A DNA stretch of 28,479 nucleotides from positions 1 through 28,479 of IMG/VR virus record IMGVR_UViG_3300042516_003651; one strand, given 5' to 3'. The stretch comes from a virus. Shown in pieces: positions 21,774-27,938 of the stretch; the first letter of the stretch is position 1; every line of letters begins with the position of its first letter. Both the position numbers and the translations under genes were made by a program. The notes below the pieces were generated by a model that saw nothing but the letters and a program-made list of their open reading frames with translations, was not told the origin of the DNA and did no database searches.

Positions 21774-22050
21774 AAAAGTCGCTCAAGTAGTCGTGCGAAA
21801 ACTCGGCAAGGAAAGAGCGTGGGGACAATGCTGGCACGACGACAAAAAACCGCTCATCGAAATCGACCCGCGTCTCGGTGCTAAGCGAGCCCTTGAAGTG
21901 CTATGCCACGAGCAACTGCATTTGTCTTTGCCTGACCTCAGCGAGAAGCAAATCGACCGCATCGGCAAGGAAGTCAGCGAAATCCTGTGGCGTCAGAATT
22001 ACCGCAAGGTGCTCCTCGATAAGCACAGCGTGCCGACCAAAATTTCTTAA
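21757..22050 (+). CDS. Small HExxH metallopeptidase-like protein
   Basis: A 97-aa protein with the zincin motif HEQLH (about residues 50-54) in ALEVLCHEQLHLSLPDLSE, where an upstream helix leads into the metal site as in SprT/DUF45-like small zincins. The third zinc ligand is not certain; downstream Glu residues (e.g. in KEVSEILW) are candidates. It overlaps the membrane protein gene by 17 nt, indicating translational coupling. It may cleave peptide stems during lysis or a phage or host protein; there is no signal peptide. Confidence 0.72.
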   Translation: MPRKNKKVAQVVVRKLGKERAWGQCWHDDKKPLIEIDPRLGAKRALEVLCHEQLHLSLPDLSEKQIDRIGKEVSEILWRQNYRKVLLDKHSVPTKIS

Positions 22051-22075
22051 TCTTTCTAATCCTTTCTAATTTCAA

Positions 22076-22297
22076 ATGAATCTCTCAATCGAACAACTTT
22101 CGTCGGTAGTCAGCATCCTCGGTGCAGTCGCTGCATGGGCGGTTATCCCTTATCGGGTGAACCAGCTCGAACGACGGCTGGACAGATTGGAATCGAGTGA
22201 AAGGGAATTTGCTACCCGAATGGCGAGCATCGAGACGGAACTTCGGATAACTCGACACACTGTTGAGAAGATTGCGGATAAGTTAGAGGTCAGTTAA
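22076..22297 (+). CDS. Small membrane protein with C-terminal coiled coil
   Basis: A 73-aa protein with one membrane helix (residues ~9-25, SSVVSILGAVAAWAVIP) followed by a long heptad coiled coil (RVNQLERRLDRLESSERE on to IADKLEV). The order is reversed compared with XhlA holin-associated proteins and matches short inner-membrane spanin or tail-needle-type plans. It ends the late transcription unit, next to the lysis-type cluster. Function inferred from layout only. Confidence 0.65.
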   Translation: MNLSIEQLSSVVSILGAVAAWAVIPYRVNQLERRLDRLESSEREFATRMASIETELRITRHTVEKIADKLEVS

Positions 22298-22349
22298 TAG
22301 ACCCTCAGACCCCAATAGGGTTACCAGTCGAGGGGGGTGTATTTGTTAG

Positions 22350-22368
22350 GGGGTATCCTACCTACCCC
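22350..22368. other. Hairpin GGGGTA-TCCTACC-TACCCC
   Basis: GGGGTA at 22350-22355 pairs with TACCCC at 22363-22368, loop TCCTACC; A22348-T69 and T47-A70 extend it with one bulged G. Its 3' arm shares CCC with an alternative 7-bp pairing to AATAGGG at 22314-22320, so the two structures exclude each other. Confidence 0.6.
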
Positions 22369-22467
22369 TATTCAATCAAAACGGCTCTAATGGCTCGCCA
22401 GAGGGGTCTATTGAGATGCCTGATGGCGGTATGATTGGCGATAAAGGAACAGGCAACCCTATGTATA

Positions 22468-22493
22468 CCCCTATCCCACCCCCTTTTTACCCC
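22468..22493 (-). other. G-quadruplex motif on the minus strand
   Basis: The + strand reads CCCC-TAT-CCC-A-CCCCC-TTTTTA-CCCC. On the minus strand this gives four G runs of at least three with loops of 6, 1 and 3 nt, a canonical intrastrand quadruplex pattern, rare in a genome of average GC. Confidence 0.65.
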
Positions 22494-22571
22494 TTTAGTC
22501 AAAAAATCTGACTCAGGTGTTGACAGCAGGCGGTCAAGGACTTTGACTGACGGAGTAATCAAAACCTACCT

Positions 22572-22934
22572 ATGAAAACCACAACCTCATCACTCACCAC
22601 CTCATCCGCCTTCCGCGATCTGTTCAGTCACCACAAGCCTGACCTCCGGAACGCTCATATCGCTGTGCTCCGCCGACTCGACTACGAGATTTACTACATC
22701 AACGACCGCATCCTGCACAGAGACGTGACTCCCGATTACGCTCTTCGAAAAGTCAAAATGCTTCTGCACGAGGCTAAATCAGCACTCGAGGCAGTCGGTT
22801 GTGTTCAAGTTGTGCTCGATGCATTCCAGAATCCTGACTCAACGGTCGGTCGGTCGTATTGCTACGCATTCAAGGATTCAAATCTGACGTTCACCGGAAA
22901 ATCGACCCCGAAATACGTGCAGGGTATTGCGTAA
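22572..22934 (+). CDS. Hypothetical protein (120 aa), first gene of the early region
   Basis: A 120-aa protein with leader AAAACCTACCT. It is Ser/Thr-rich at the N-terminus, then helical with basic and aromatic residues (LRRLDYEIYYINDRILHRD) and a C-terminal region with Tyr and Cys. No membrane segment. As the first gene after the 22298-22571 control region it may be expressed early; no family recognised. Confidence 0.7.
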   Translation: MKTTTSSLTTSSAFRDLFSHHKPDLRNAHIAVLRRLDYEIYYINDRILHRDVTPDYALRKVKMLLHEAKSALEAVGCVQVVLDAFQNPDSTVGRSYCYAFKDSNLTFTGKSTPKYVQGIA

Positions 22935-22958
22935 TAATTGTTAATCATCCTTAATCCA

Positions 22959-23459
22959 ATGAGCTTCACATCAATTATTTGTTCAGTCCTTCTGGCTGGA
23001 TATGTGCACGCCGAGGAGGACGCTCGCATCCTTGAGGCAATCGCATCGCAGGAGACTGCAGGTATTAAGAACGACTACGCGGCGGTCGGCGATAAAGGGA
23101 AAGCCCGAGGACGCTACGGCATTCATCGCAGTGCTTGGGTGCAAGGCTCTATGCAACTACTCAGAGAAGGAAAGCAGGCTTATTCCTACGAGCAATGGAA
23201 ATACCCTATCGCCCAAGACGAAACGGCACTTGCTCTCATCAGGCACATCAGGGAGCGACTCAAGGCAAACGGACAGAAGCCCAGCCCAGCTCTGATTGCA
23301 TTAGTCTGGAACAGAGGCATGCGGAAAGCACTGTTGACGAATTTCCGACTTAACGGCTATGCTCATCGAGTGCAGAATCTCTGCGATTCAGCTGATTCTA
23401 AAGCCGATGCAAATTCCCGAAAACTCTCCACAGCCAAACCACAGGCTGAAACAAAGTGA
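22959..23459 (+). CDS. Exported lysozyme/lytic transglycosylase-like protein
   Basis: A 166-aa protein from ATG 22959; the TTG at 22938 adds seven residues and is less likely. Residues 1-18 (MSFTSIICSVLLAGYVHA) look like a signal peptide with AXA-like cleavage before EE. The mature part has a candidate catalytic Glu32 in IASQETAG and then GDKGKARGRYGIHRSAW, the pattern of SLT/lysozyme-like murein transglycosylases. It probably degrades peptidoglycan after Sec export. It lies in the early-side region, not next to the 21133-22297 cluster, so lysis genes may be split. Its 3' end overlaps the next gene by 53 nt. Confidence 0.72.
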   Translation: MSFTSIICSVLLAGYVHAEEDARILEAIASQETAGIKNDYAAVGDKGKARGRYGIHRSAWVQGSMQLLREGKQAYSYEQWKYPIAQDETALALIRHIRERLKANGQKPSPALIALVWNRGMRKALLTNFRLNGYAHRVQNLCDSADSKADANSRKLSTAKPQAETK

Positions 23460-23808
23460 AATCTCTGCCTGCCGAAAACTCACTGCTCACCTTCAGGGGA
23501 ATAAATGTGCTATCTGTGAAATTGACCTCAACAGCGTTGTCGCCTGTCTTGATCACGACCACCGCAGCGGACGCATCCGAGGAGTGCTTTGCAATAACTG
23601 CAACGGAATCGAGGGTAAAATCTACAATCTCAGTAACCGCGGTAAGCGAACAGGAACAACTGAATCGTATCTCCGCAAGATTCTGTGCTATTGGGCGGTG
23701 CACGCTGAGCAACCAAGAAACCTCTTTCACCCGATGCACAAATTCCCTGACGAAAAGAAAGCCATCAGGAACGCAAAGGCGAGAGAACGCAGGAAAAAGA
23801 AAGAATAA
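23407..23808 (+). CDS. Endonuclease VII-like Holliday junction resolvase
   Basis: A 133-aa protein with a His-Me finger/EndoVII signature: CAIC (C34, C37), DHDH (D49-H52) and CNNCN (C62, C65, N66), giving a four-Cys zinc site and catalytic Asp/His/Asn as in T4 gp49. It resolves branched DNA before packaging and fits the ERF/exonuclease recombination set. The start at 23407 (MQIPENSPQP) overlaps the lysozyme gene by 53 nt; an earlier ATG at 23359 would overlap further. The C-terminal tail is strongly basic. Confidence 0.85.
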   Translation: MQIPENSPQPNHRLKQSEISACRKLTAHLQGNKCAICEIDLNSVVACLDHDHRSGRIRGVLCNNCNGIEGKIYNLSNRGKRTGTTESYLRKILCYWAVHAEQPRNLFHPMHKFPDEKKAIRNAKARERRKKKE

Positions 23809-23867
23809 TAAAACATAACTAACAACTATTAACTTGAACCAAAACCTAACTCATTTACTTTTTACCA

Positions 23868-24068
23868 ATGGACTCTAAAAAAATCACCTACCAAAAAATT
23901 AAAGGCACTAAATACATTCTGCTCGATAACGGAATGATAGCTCGTTTGCTAAAACCAGAAATAAAGCAATACAGAAGCGGTAATAAACATTATTATCATT
24001 TAACAATAAACAACGAAACAAGACTGATTAGTGTCGAAGAAATTCAATCAACTTTAATTGAAAAATAA
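23868..24068 (+). CDS. Small hypothetical protein, NUMOD-like pattern
   Basis: A 66-aa protein with strands KYILLDNGMIARLLKPEIK and HYYHLTINNETRLISVEEI. The order (strand, GxIARL, K-rich turn, YHLTI strand) resembles the small NUMOD4/HNH-associated DNA-binding module, but no HNH motif is present. Its leader is 59 nt of G-poor AT/C-rich DNA. Could be a stripped remnant of a homing endonuclease or a free DNA-binding protein. Confidence 0.6.
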   Translation: MDSKKITYQKIKGTKYILLDNGMIARLLKPEIKQYRSGNKHYYHLTINNETRLISVEEIQSTLIEK

Positions 24069-24078
24069 TCCTTTCCCT

Positions 24079-24639
24079 ATGAAAAAAACAGAAACCACTA
24101 AATCCACCGCCGTCACTGCCATCAAGAACGAATCCAACTCTCCGCACATTGACCTCATCAATGCTCTGGCGGAAATGGAGAATGTCGTTGGTAATAAAAT
24201 CAACCCTGCGTTCAAGTCGCGTTATGTCACGCTGGACGCTTTACTTGATGCGATTAAGCCAACGCTGCACAGGCACAACCTCGCCTTCGTTCAGAACCTT
24301 CTATCCGATGACGGAAGAATTGGCGTTCAGACTGCATTTCTGCACACCAGCGGGCACTTGTTCGATTTCGGTCGGCTCGTGATTAACGCTACAAATCTGA
24401 ATGCCCAGAAGATAGGCGGAGAACTGACTTATATTCGCCGTCAGAGCATTCAAACAGCCTGCGGAATTAGCATCGACCTCGATGATGATGGCAATGGGTC
24501 AAATAATAAAACACAGACTTACTCCACAGGTGTTTTCAAGCCTCAGGGTGCACAAGCGACCAGCCATCAAACCAACCAACCTTCCGCTCAGCAAACCTCA
24601 CAGCCAACAAATAGTCAGCCTAACTTCATCCGGAAATAA
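24079..24639 (+). CDS. erf: ERF family single-strand annealing recombinase
   Basis: A 186-aa protein from ATG 24079. The ERF hallmark is clear: helical N-terminus (IDLINALAEMENVVG), FKSRYVTLDALLDAIKP, and GGELTYIRRQ (113-122) leading to DLDDDGNG (133-140). The C-terminal ~45 residues are Gln/Thr/Ser/Pro-rich and probably disordered. It anneals complementary single strands exposed by the exonuclease at 26640 and works with the SSB-like protein at 27425. Its role would be concatemer formation and repair. Confidence 0.9.
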   Translation: MKKTETTKSTAVTAIKNESNSPHIDLINALAEMENVVGNKINPAFKSRYVTLDALLDAIKPTLHRHNLAFVQNLLSDDGRIGVQTAFLHTSGHLFDFGRLVINATNLNAQKIGGELTYIRRQSIQTACGISIDLDDDGNGSNNKTQTYSTGVFKPQGAQATSHQTNQPSAQQTSQPTNSQPNFIRK

Positions 24640-24642
24640 CCC

Positions 24643-24909
24643 ATGGACTTCATCGAACAATCAATCAACGCAGCTCTCGACAACCTCAAGGTCGCCTCTG
24701 AGGTATCTGCTATCAAAACTGAACTCGCTACGACGCTAACCAGGAATAAAGAACTCAGCGAAAAACTCGAACTGCACCAGAAGCTCACTGATGCCATTAT
24801 CTTCCAAGCATTGAACGGAAGCAGAACCGAGATGCACCTCGCCATTTGCGAATACCGTTTCGCTTTTGATAAAGACCTGCCCGATCCAGACGCCGACATC
24901 AAAGAGTAA
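24643..24909 (+). CDS. Hypothetical coiled-coil protein (88 aa)
   Basis: An 88-aa mostly helical protein, 3 nt after ERF, with an amphipathic/coiled-coil stretch around residues 14-50 (KVASEVSAIKTELATTLTRN) and an acidic C-terminus (DLPDPDADIKE). No known motif. The tight spacing suggests a recombination operon and possibly a partner or modulator of ERF. Confidence 0.68.
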   Translation: MDFIEQSINAALDNLKVASEVSAIKTELATTLTRNKELSEKLELHQKLTDAIIFQALNGSRTEMHLAICEYRFAFDKDLPDPDADIKE

Positions 24910-24925
24910 TCTGTTTTTACAACCT

Positions 24926-25426
24926 ATGAAACCTATCCCTGTATTGGTGCAAAAGAAGATTAACGACTGCGTTGAGTCTTTTCCTTCTGAGAATTGCTTC
25001 CTGATTCTGCTTTTAGACGACAAAGATATTTACCTTGAGGAATCAGCTAAAAACATATTCCACTTTCACGACTGCACAAAAGAATGGTGGAACAAAACCA
25101 AGGAAGAATTGAATCGCAGCAAGATTAGACTCTTTGAGCATCATTGTGATTCGGATGACAGAACTAATAAAAGTAAGTCAAAAACTCTGGAAGTTACCGA
25201 TGGTTATAAGTCAGGTAAGGCTTGGGGTGATAACTTCTTTATAAGGTTTAGCAATCAGATTGATGACAAAGAATTGCATAAGTTTATTGATAAGGCTCAA
25301 AAAAACATAACAAAGAAAATTAAATTAAAGGAAAAGACAGGGAAGGTTAAGCCAGCAAAGACTAATACAAGAACCGCTAAATCTAAAACCTCTAAACCAA
25401 AAACCTCTAAACGAAGAAAGAAATGA
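24926..25426 (+). CDS. Hypothetical protein with H1-like basic tail (166 aa)
   Basis: A 166-aa protein from ATG 24926. The first ~125 residues are mixed alpha/beta with LILLLDDKDIYLEES and an F-H-F-H-D-C stretch. From about residue 130 it is Lys/Thr/Ser/Pro-rich (KPAKTNTRTAKSKTSKPKTS), like a histone H1-type tail, suggesting binding of DNA or RNA. Family not recognised. The stop overlaps the next ATG (ATGA). Confidence 0.7.
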   Translation: MKPIPVLVQKKINDCVESFPSENCFLILLLDDKDIYLEESAKNIFHFHDCTKEWWNKTKEELNRSKIRLFEHHCDSDDRTNKSKSKTLEVTDGYKSGKAWGDNFFIRFSNQIDDKELHKFIDKAQKNITKKIKLKEKTGKVKPAKTNTRTAKSKTSKPKTSKRRKK

Positions 25427-25785
25427 GTAACGAACTTAAAAAACTATTAAATGCTGGAGATAATCTTGAAAAAATTCTAACCAATAAGGTTTCTTCTTAT
25501 GAAGTTGGAAACGCATCAAGAGAATGGAATTTAGCCAAAGAAACAATGAGCAACGAACCGCAATGGCAACCCATCGAGACCGCTCCGAAGGATGGAACTT
25601 TAGTTTTATTATATTGTATTTGGTATAAAAATATAAATGTAGATTATGCATATTTAGGAGATATATTCGTTGGTGGTTATTCAAATGACAAATGCTACGA
25701 TAGATGGTTGGTTTATTGGGATGACCAAGAAACAAAAATAACTCCAACGCATTGGATGCCTTTACCTAAACCACCAAAACAATGA
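25423..25785 (+). CDS. DUF551-like protein with N-terminal extension
   Basis: A 120-aa protein overlapping its upstream neighbour by 4 nt. From residue 42 it matches DUF551: WQPIETAPKDGT (47-58) and a closing THWMPLPKPPK. An in-frame ATG at 25546 starts the usual DUF551 opening (MSNEPQWQPIE). The first 41 residues begin with the near-identical MSNELKK, as if a start was duplicated or a small gene was fused on. The DNA here is more AT-rich than its neighbours. Function unknown; DUF551 is common in phage early regions. Confidence 0.75.
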   Translation: MSNELKKLLNAGDNLEKILTNKVSSYEVGNASREWNLAKETMSNEPQWQPIETAPKDGTLVLLYCIWYKNINVDYAYLGDIFVGGYSNDKCYDRWLVYWDDQETKITPTHWMPLPKPPKQ

Positions 25786-25979
25786 ACAACGAATTAAATA
25801 ATCTTGGTATTCTAATACTTGTTTTATGTTCTATTGCTTCATTTATAATTTTATTAGTTGGTATTGTTCAGTTTTATTATATGATAAAACAACATTTTTT
25901 AAGATATGAAGAAGAAATCCTTCAAAAAGAAATACAAAATCAAAGAGCAAGAGATTATATAAATAGAAACCAAAAATAA
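25782..25979 (+). CDS. Small single-pass membrane protein (65 aa)
   Basis: A 65-aa protein overlapping the DUF551-like gene by 4 nt (ATGA). Residues about 9-34 form one long hydrophobic helix (GILILVLCSIASFIILLVGI), followed by a hydrophilic, charged C-terminus. The DNA is strongly AT-rich, unlike the genes at 25993 and later. It may affect the host envelope or superinfection; function unknown. Confidence 0.65.
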   Translation: MNNELNNLGILILVLCSIASFIILLVGIVQFYYMIKQHFLRYEEEILQKEIQNQRARDYINRNQK

Positions 25980-25992
25980 CCACCCACACACA

Positions 25993-26271
25993 ATGAAAGA
26001 CGAACTCGAATTCACCTTCTCCGGAAAATTCTACATCGTTCGCGTTGATTACGGCACACGTTACGAAGACGCCTCTTACAACGGCGACCGCGGCGGAGGC
26101 TTCTATGTCTTCAAGGACGGCTACCGAGTCGTCGATGAGGAAGACTTGGATATCGAAGCTGTGCTTTACGACGTAGACACCGAAGAGGAAACCGAGATAG
26201 ATCCAGACGATGTCAGGGGACTCCGCGATAGCGTCATCGAATCTTTGAACGAAAAACTCGCTGGTTACTAA
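25993..26271 (+). CDS. Small acidic protein (92 aa)
   Basis: A 92-aa protein, very acidic (DEEDLDIEA, DVDTEEETEIDPDD) with a Gly/Asp-rich turn (YNGDRGGGFYV). Acidic phage early proteins of this size are often inhibitors or DNA mimics; nothing proves that here. The leader CACCCACACACA is G-free. Confidence 0.68.
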   Translation: MKDELEFTFSGKFYIVRVDYGTRYEDASYNGDRGGGFYVFKDGYRVVDEEDLDIEAVLYDVDTEEETEIDPDDVRGLRDSVIESLNEKLAGY

Positions 26272-26284
26272 TTTAAATTTCTCT

Positions 26285-26614
26285 ATGCACGACTACAAAC
26301 TCCAGAAAGTCGAACTCATCCAGAAGCACATCAAAAATGCTTCTTTTATCCTGAACTCAGTCCAACTCAAAAACGACGCCGATGGCATCAACAACGCCGT
26401 CTGTGCAGCGTTAACCGAGGCTAATGACCTCCGACCCGAAACCATCGAGGAGAACTTTGACATCAAGACATCCTACGACCGCAGTCACCTTGTGCTCGTT
26501 TATATTCGCAATCTCCGAAATATCATCGACCGAGCGGAACTCGAGATTGAGGCTTCCCTTAAGGCTCACAGGGATTTATCTTCGTTCGTAGAGGAGCAAG
26601 ATAGCGAACTATAA
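26285..26614 (+). CDS. Hypothetical helical protein (109 aa)
   Basis: A 109-aa helix-rich protein with a long N-terminal helix (KLQKVELIQKHIKNASFILN), a SYDRSHLVLVYIRNLRNIID segment and an acidic C-terminus. No enzyme motif. It lies between the acidic protein and the exonuclease; family not recognised. Confidence 0.65.
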   Translation: MHDYKLQKVELIQKHIKNASFILNSVQLKNDADGINNAVCAALTEANDLRPETIEENFDIKTSYDRSHLVLVYIRNLRNIIDRAELEIEASLKAHRDLSSFVEEQDSEL

Positions 26615-26639
26615 GATATCGAACTTTAATTCACTAATC

Positions 26640-27413
26640 ATGGAACAAAAATCACCACAACGCAAAGCCTACGAGGAAATCGTAGCCCTGAATTACAGCG
26701 GAGCAAAAGAGCTCTTAAAATCTCCACTGCACTATCAGACTTGGCTTAAGAAGCCATCTCAGGACTCAAAGGCACTCCGACTCGGCAGAATGACGCACGA
26801 GGCTATTCTCCAGCCTGAAGTATTCAGTCGCTATGTGCCTCTGCCTGAAGTGGATCGTCGAACCAAGGAGGGCAAGGAAATGTATTGGGAGATTATGAAT
26901 AACTTAAGTCCTGACGAGATTGCTGTTGATAACGCAGAATATGACTTCGTTCTGAATGTGTCCGACGCCGTCAAAATTGCATTAGAGCAAAAAGGAATTG
27001 TATTTGACTGCACTGAGCAAGTCGTGACGAACACTTATAACGGCGTTCCGCTTAAATGCAGCATCGACGCTATTGCAGGCGGTGTAATCTACGACATCAA
27101 AACCACCGATGACGCGAGTCCGGGTGCTTTCCTCAGAACTGTGCAACAATATCGCTATAACCTCCAGAGCCTGATGTATCGCCAGATTGCCTGCCTTGAC
27201 CGCTTTGTGTTCATTGTGGTCGAGAAAGAGCCTCCATTTGCTGTGTGCTTCTATGAGCTCGGGGCTGAATTAAACGCAAGAGCCTTTATGGATTTCGAGC
27301 GCGTAACTAAACTCTATAAGCAATGCACCGAGACGAATAATTGGGAAGGCTACTCGTCAGAAATACAAATGCTCGACATCCCGCAGAAATCATCCATCAT
27401 TCAATTCGCTTAA
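26640..27413 (+). CDS. RecE/lambda-exonuclease-like PD-(D/E)XK exonuclease
   Basis: A 257-aa protein. An N-terminal helical part (YSGAKELLKSPLHY) precedes GRMTHEAILQPE with H53, as in the phage DUF3799/RecE group. The core shows SIDAI (D143), DIKTT (D152, K154) and QQYRYNLQSLMYRQ (Tyr173, Gln176), the PD-(D/E)XK active-site set with its QxxxY-like helix. It digests one strand from duplex ends, producing single strands for ERF. Lambda exo (226 aa) and the RecE core are of similar size. Its leader is the G-free AATTCACTAATC. Confidence 0.85.
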   Translation: MEQKSPQRKAYEEIVALNYSGAKELLKSPLHYQTWLKKPSQDSKALRLGRMTHEAILQPEVFSRYVPLPEVDRRTKEGKEMYWEIMNNLSPDEIAVDNAEYDFVLNVSDAVKIALEQKGIVFDCTEQVVTNTYNGVPLKCSIDAIAGGVIYDIKTTDDASPGAFLRTVQQYRYNLQSLMYRQIACLDRFVFIVVEKEPPFAVCFYELGAELNARAFMDFERVTKLYKQCTETNNWEGYSSEIQMLDIPQKSSIIQFA

Positions 27414-27424
27414 CAATCACTCCT

Positions 27425-27910
27425 ATGAACTCCAATAATCAAAACACCAACACCACCTCAGCCAATCAAGACCGCCCTGCTCTGTGCACGATCACTGAGT
27501 CTGGCACTTATCGTTTGCGTTTGTGCAACCCGAAAATCGAGAAAATCACGCAGACTGAAGAAGATGCTTTCGTGAAGCTCTTTTTCCTCGGAGAGAGCGG
27601 ATTGTGCCTGAGCAAGAAATACCAAACAAAATATCCTATGGCTCTTGCTACGCTTGTTGGAAGATTAACAAAGACTTATAAGCAACCGCTAAAGGAGGGC
27701 AGTGATGCTAAATCTCTTTTTGAATACATCCAGCCAGCAGTGAACAAGTGGGCGGATATCAGTCTTGAAGTCAGCACGAACGAATGGAACGGAAAGATTT
27801 ATTATAAATACAAGTTTCTTAAGATTGAAGCAGTTGAGGTTAATTCAAGCGATAGCACTACAACCAATAGCACTACCGAAACAAACCCACCAGAAGCACT
27901 TCCTTTCTAA
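27425..27910 (+). CDS. Single-stranded DNA-binding-like protein
   Basis: A 161-aa protein from ATG 27425 (leader AACAATCACTCCT). The central region GTYRLRLCNPKIEK, then VKLFFLGESG and DISLEVSTNEWNGKIYYKYK, gives alternating strands suited to an OB fold. The C-terminus ends PEALPF after a Thr/Asn-rich linker, like the SSB tip that ends in Pro-Phe and recruits partners. It lies between the exonuclease and dNMP kinase, where SSB-like genes are usual in recombination modules. The OB fold is not proven by a signature; assignment moderate. Confidence 0.68.
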   Translation: MNSNNQNTNTTSANQDRPALCTITESGTYRLRLCNPKIEKITQTEEDAFVKLFFLGESGLCLSKKYQTKYPMALATLVGRLTKTYKQPLKEGSDAKSLFEYIQPAVNKWADISLEVSTNEWNGKIYYKYKFLKIEAVEVNSSDSTTTNSTTETNPPEALPF

Positions 27911-27938
27911 TTCCTATAATTCTAACTAACTTCCAAAA

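Larger units (their letters stand above)
22298..22571. other. Structured intergenic region between late and early genes
   Basis: A 274-nt gap. It has nested inverted repeats (22298-22306 against 22401-22410; 22314-22320 against 22366-22372), a competing hairpin (22350-22368), a minus-strand G-quadruplex motif (22468-22493), and TTGACA at 22520-22525 without a convincing -10 box. A 32-codon ORF starting ATG 22414 is too short to support. This is the most likely place for the early promoter or another control or replication element; the evidence is structural only. Confidence 0.45.

Noticed and set aside
22520-22548. Sigma-70-type promoter before the early genes
   Set aside because: TTGACA is present, but there is no TATAAT at 16-18 nt; a Bacteroidota-type TAnnTTTG is matched only by TTTG (22542-22545 region).
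22368-22562. Minus-strand 64-codon ORF in the late-to-early gap
   Set aside because: No family resemblance and no other minus-strand gene in the genome; the region has structured C-rich DNA that produces chance open frames.
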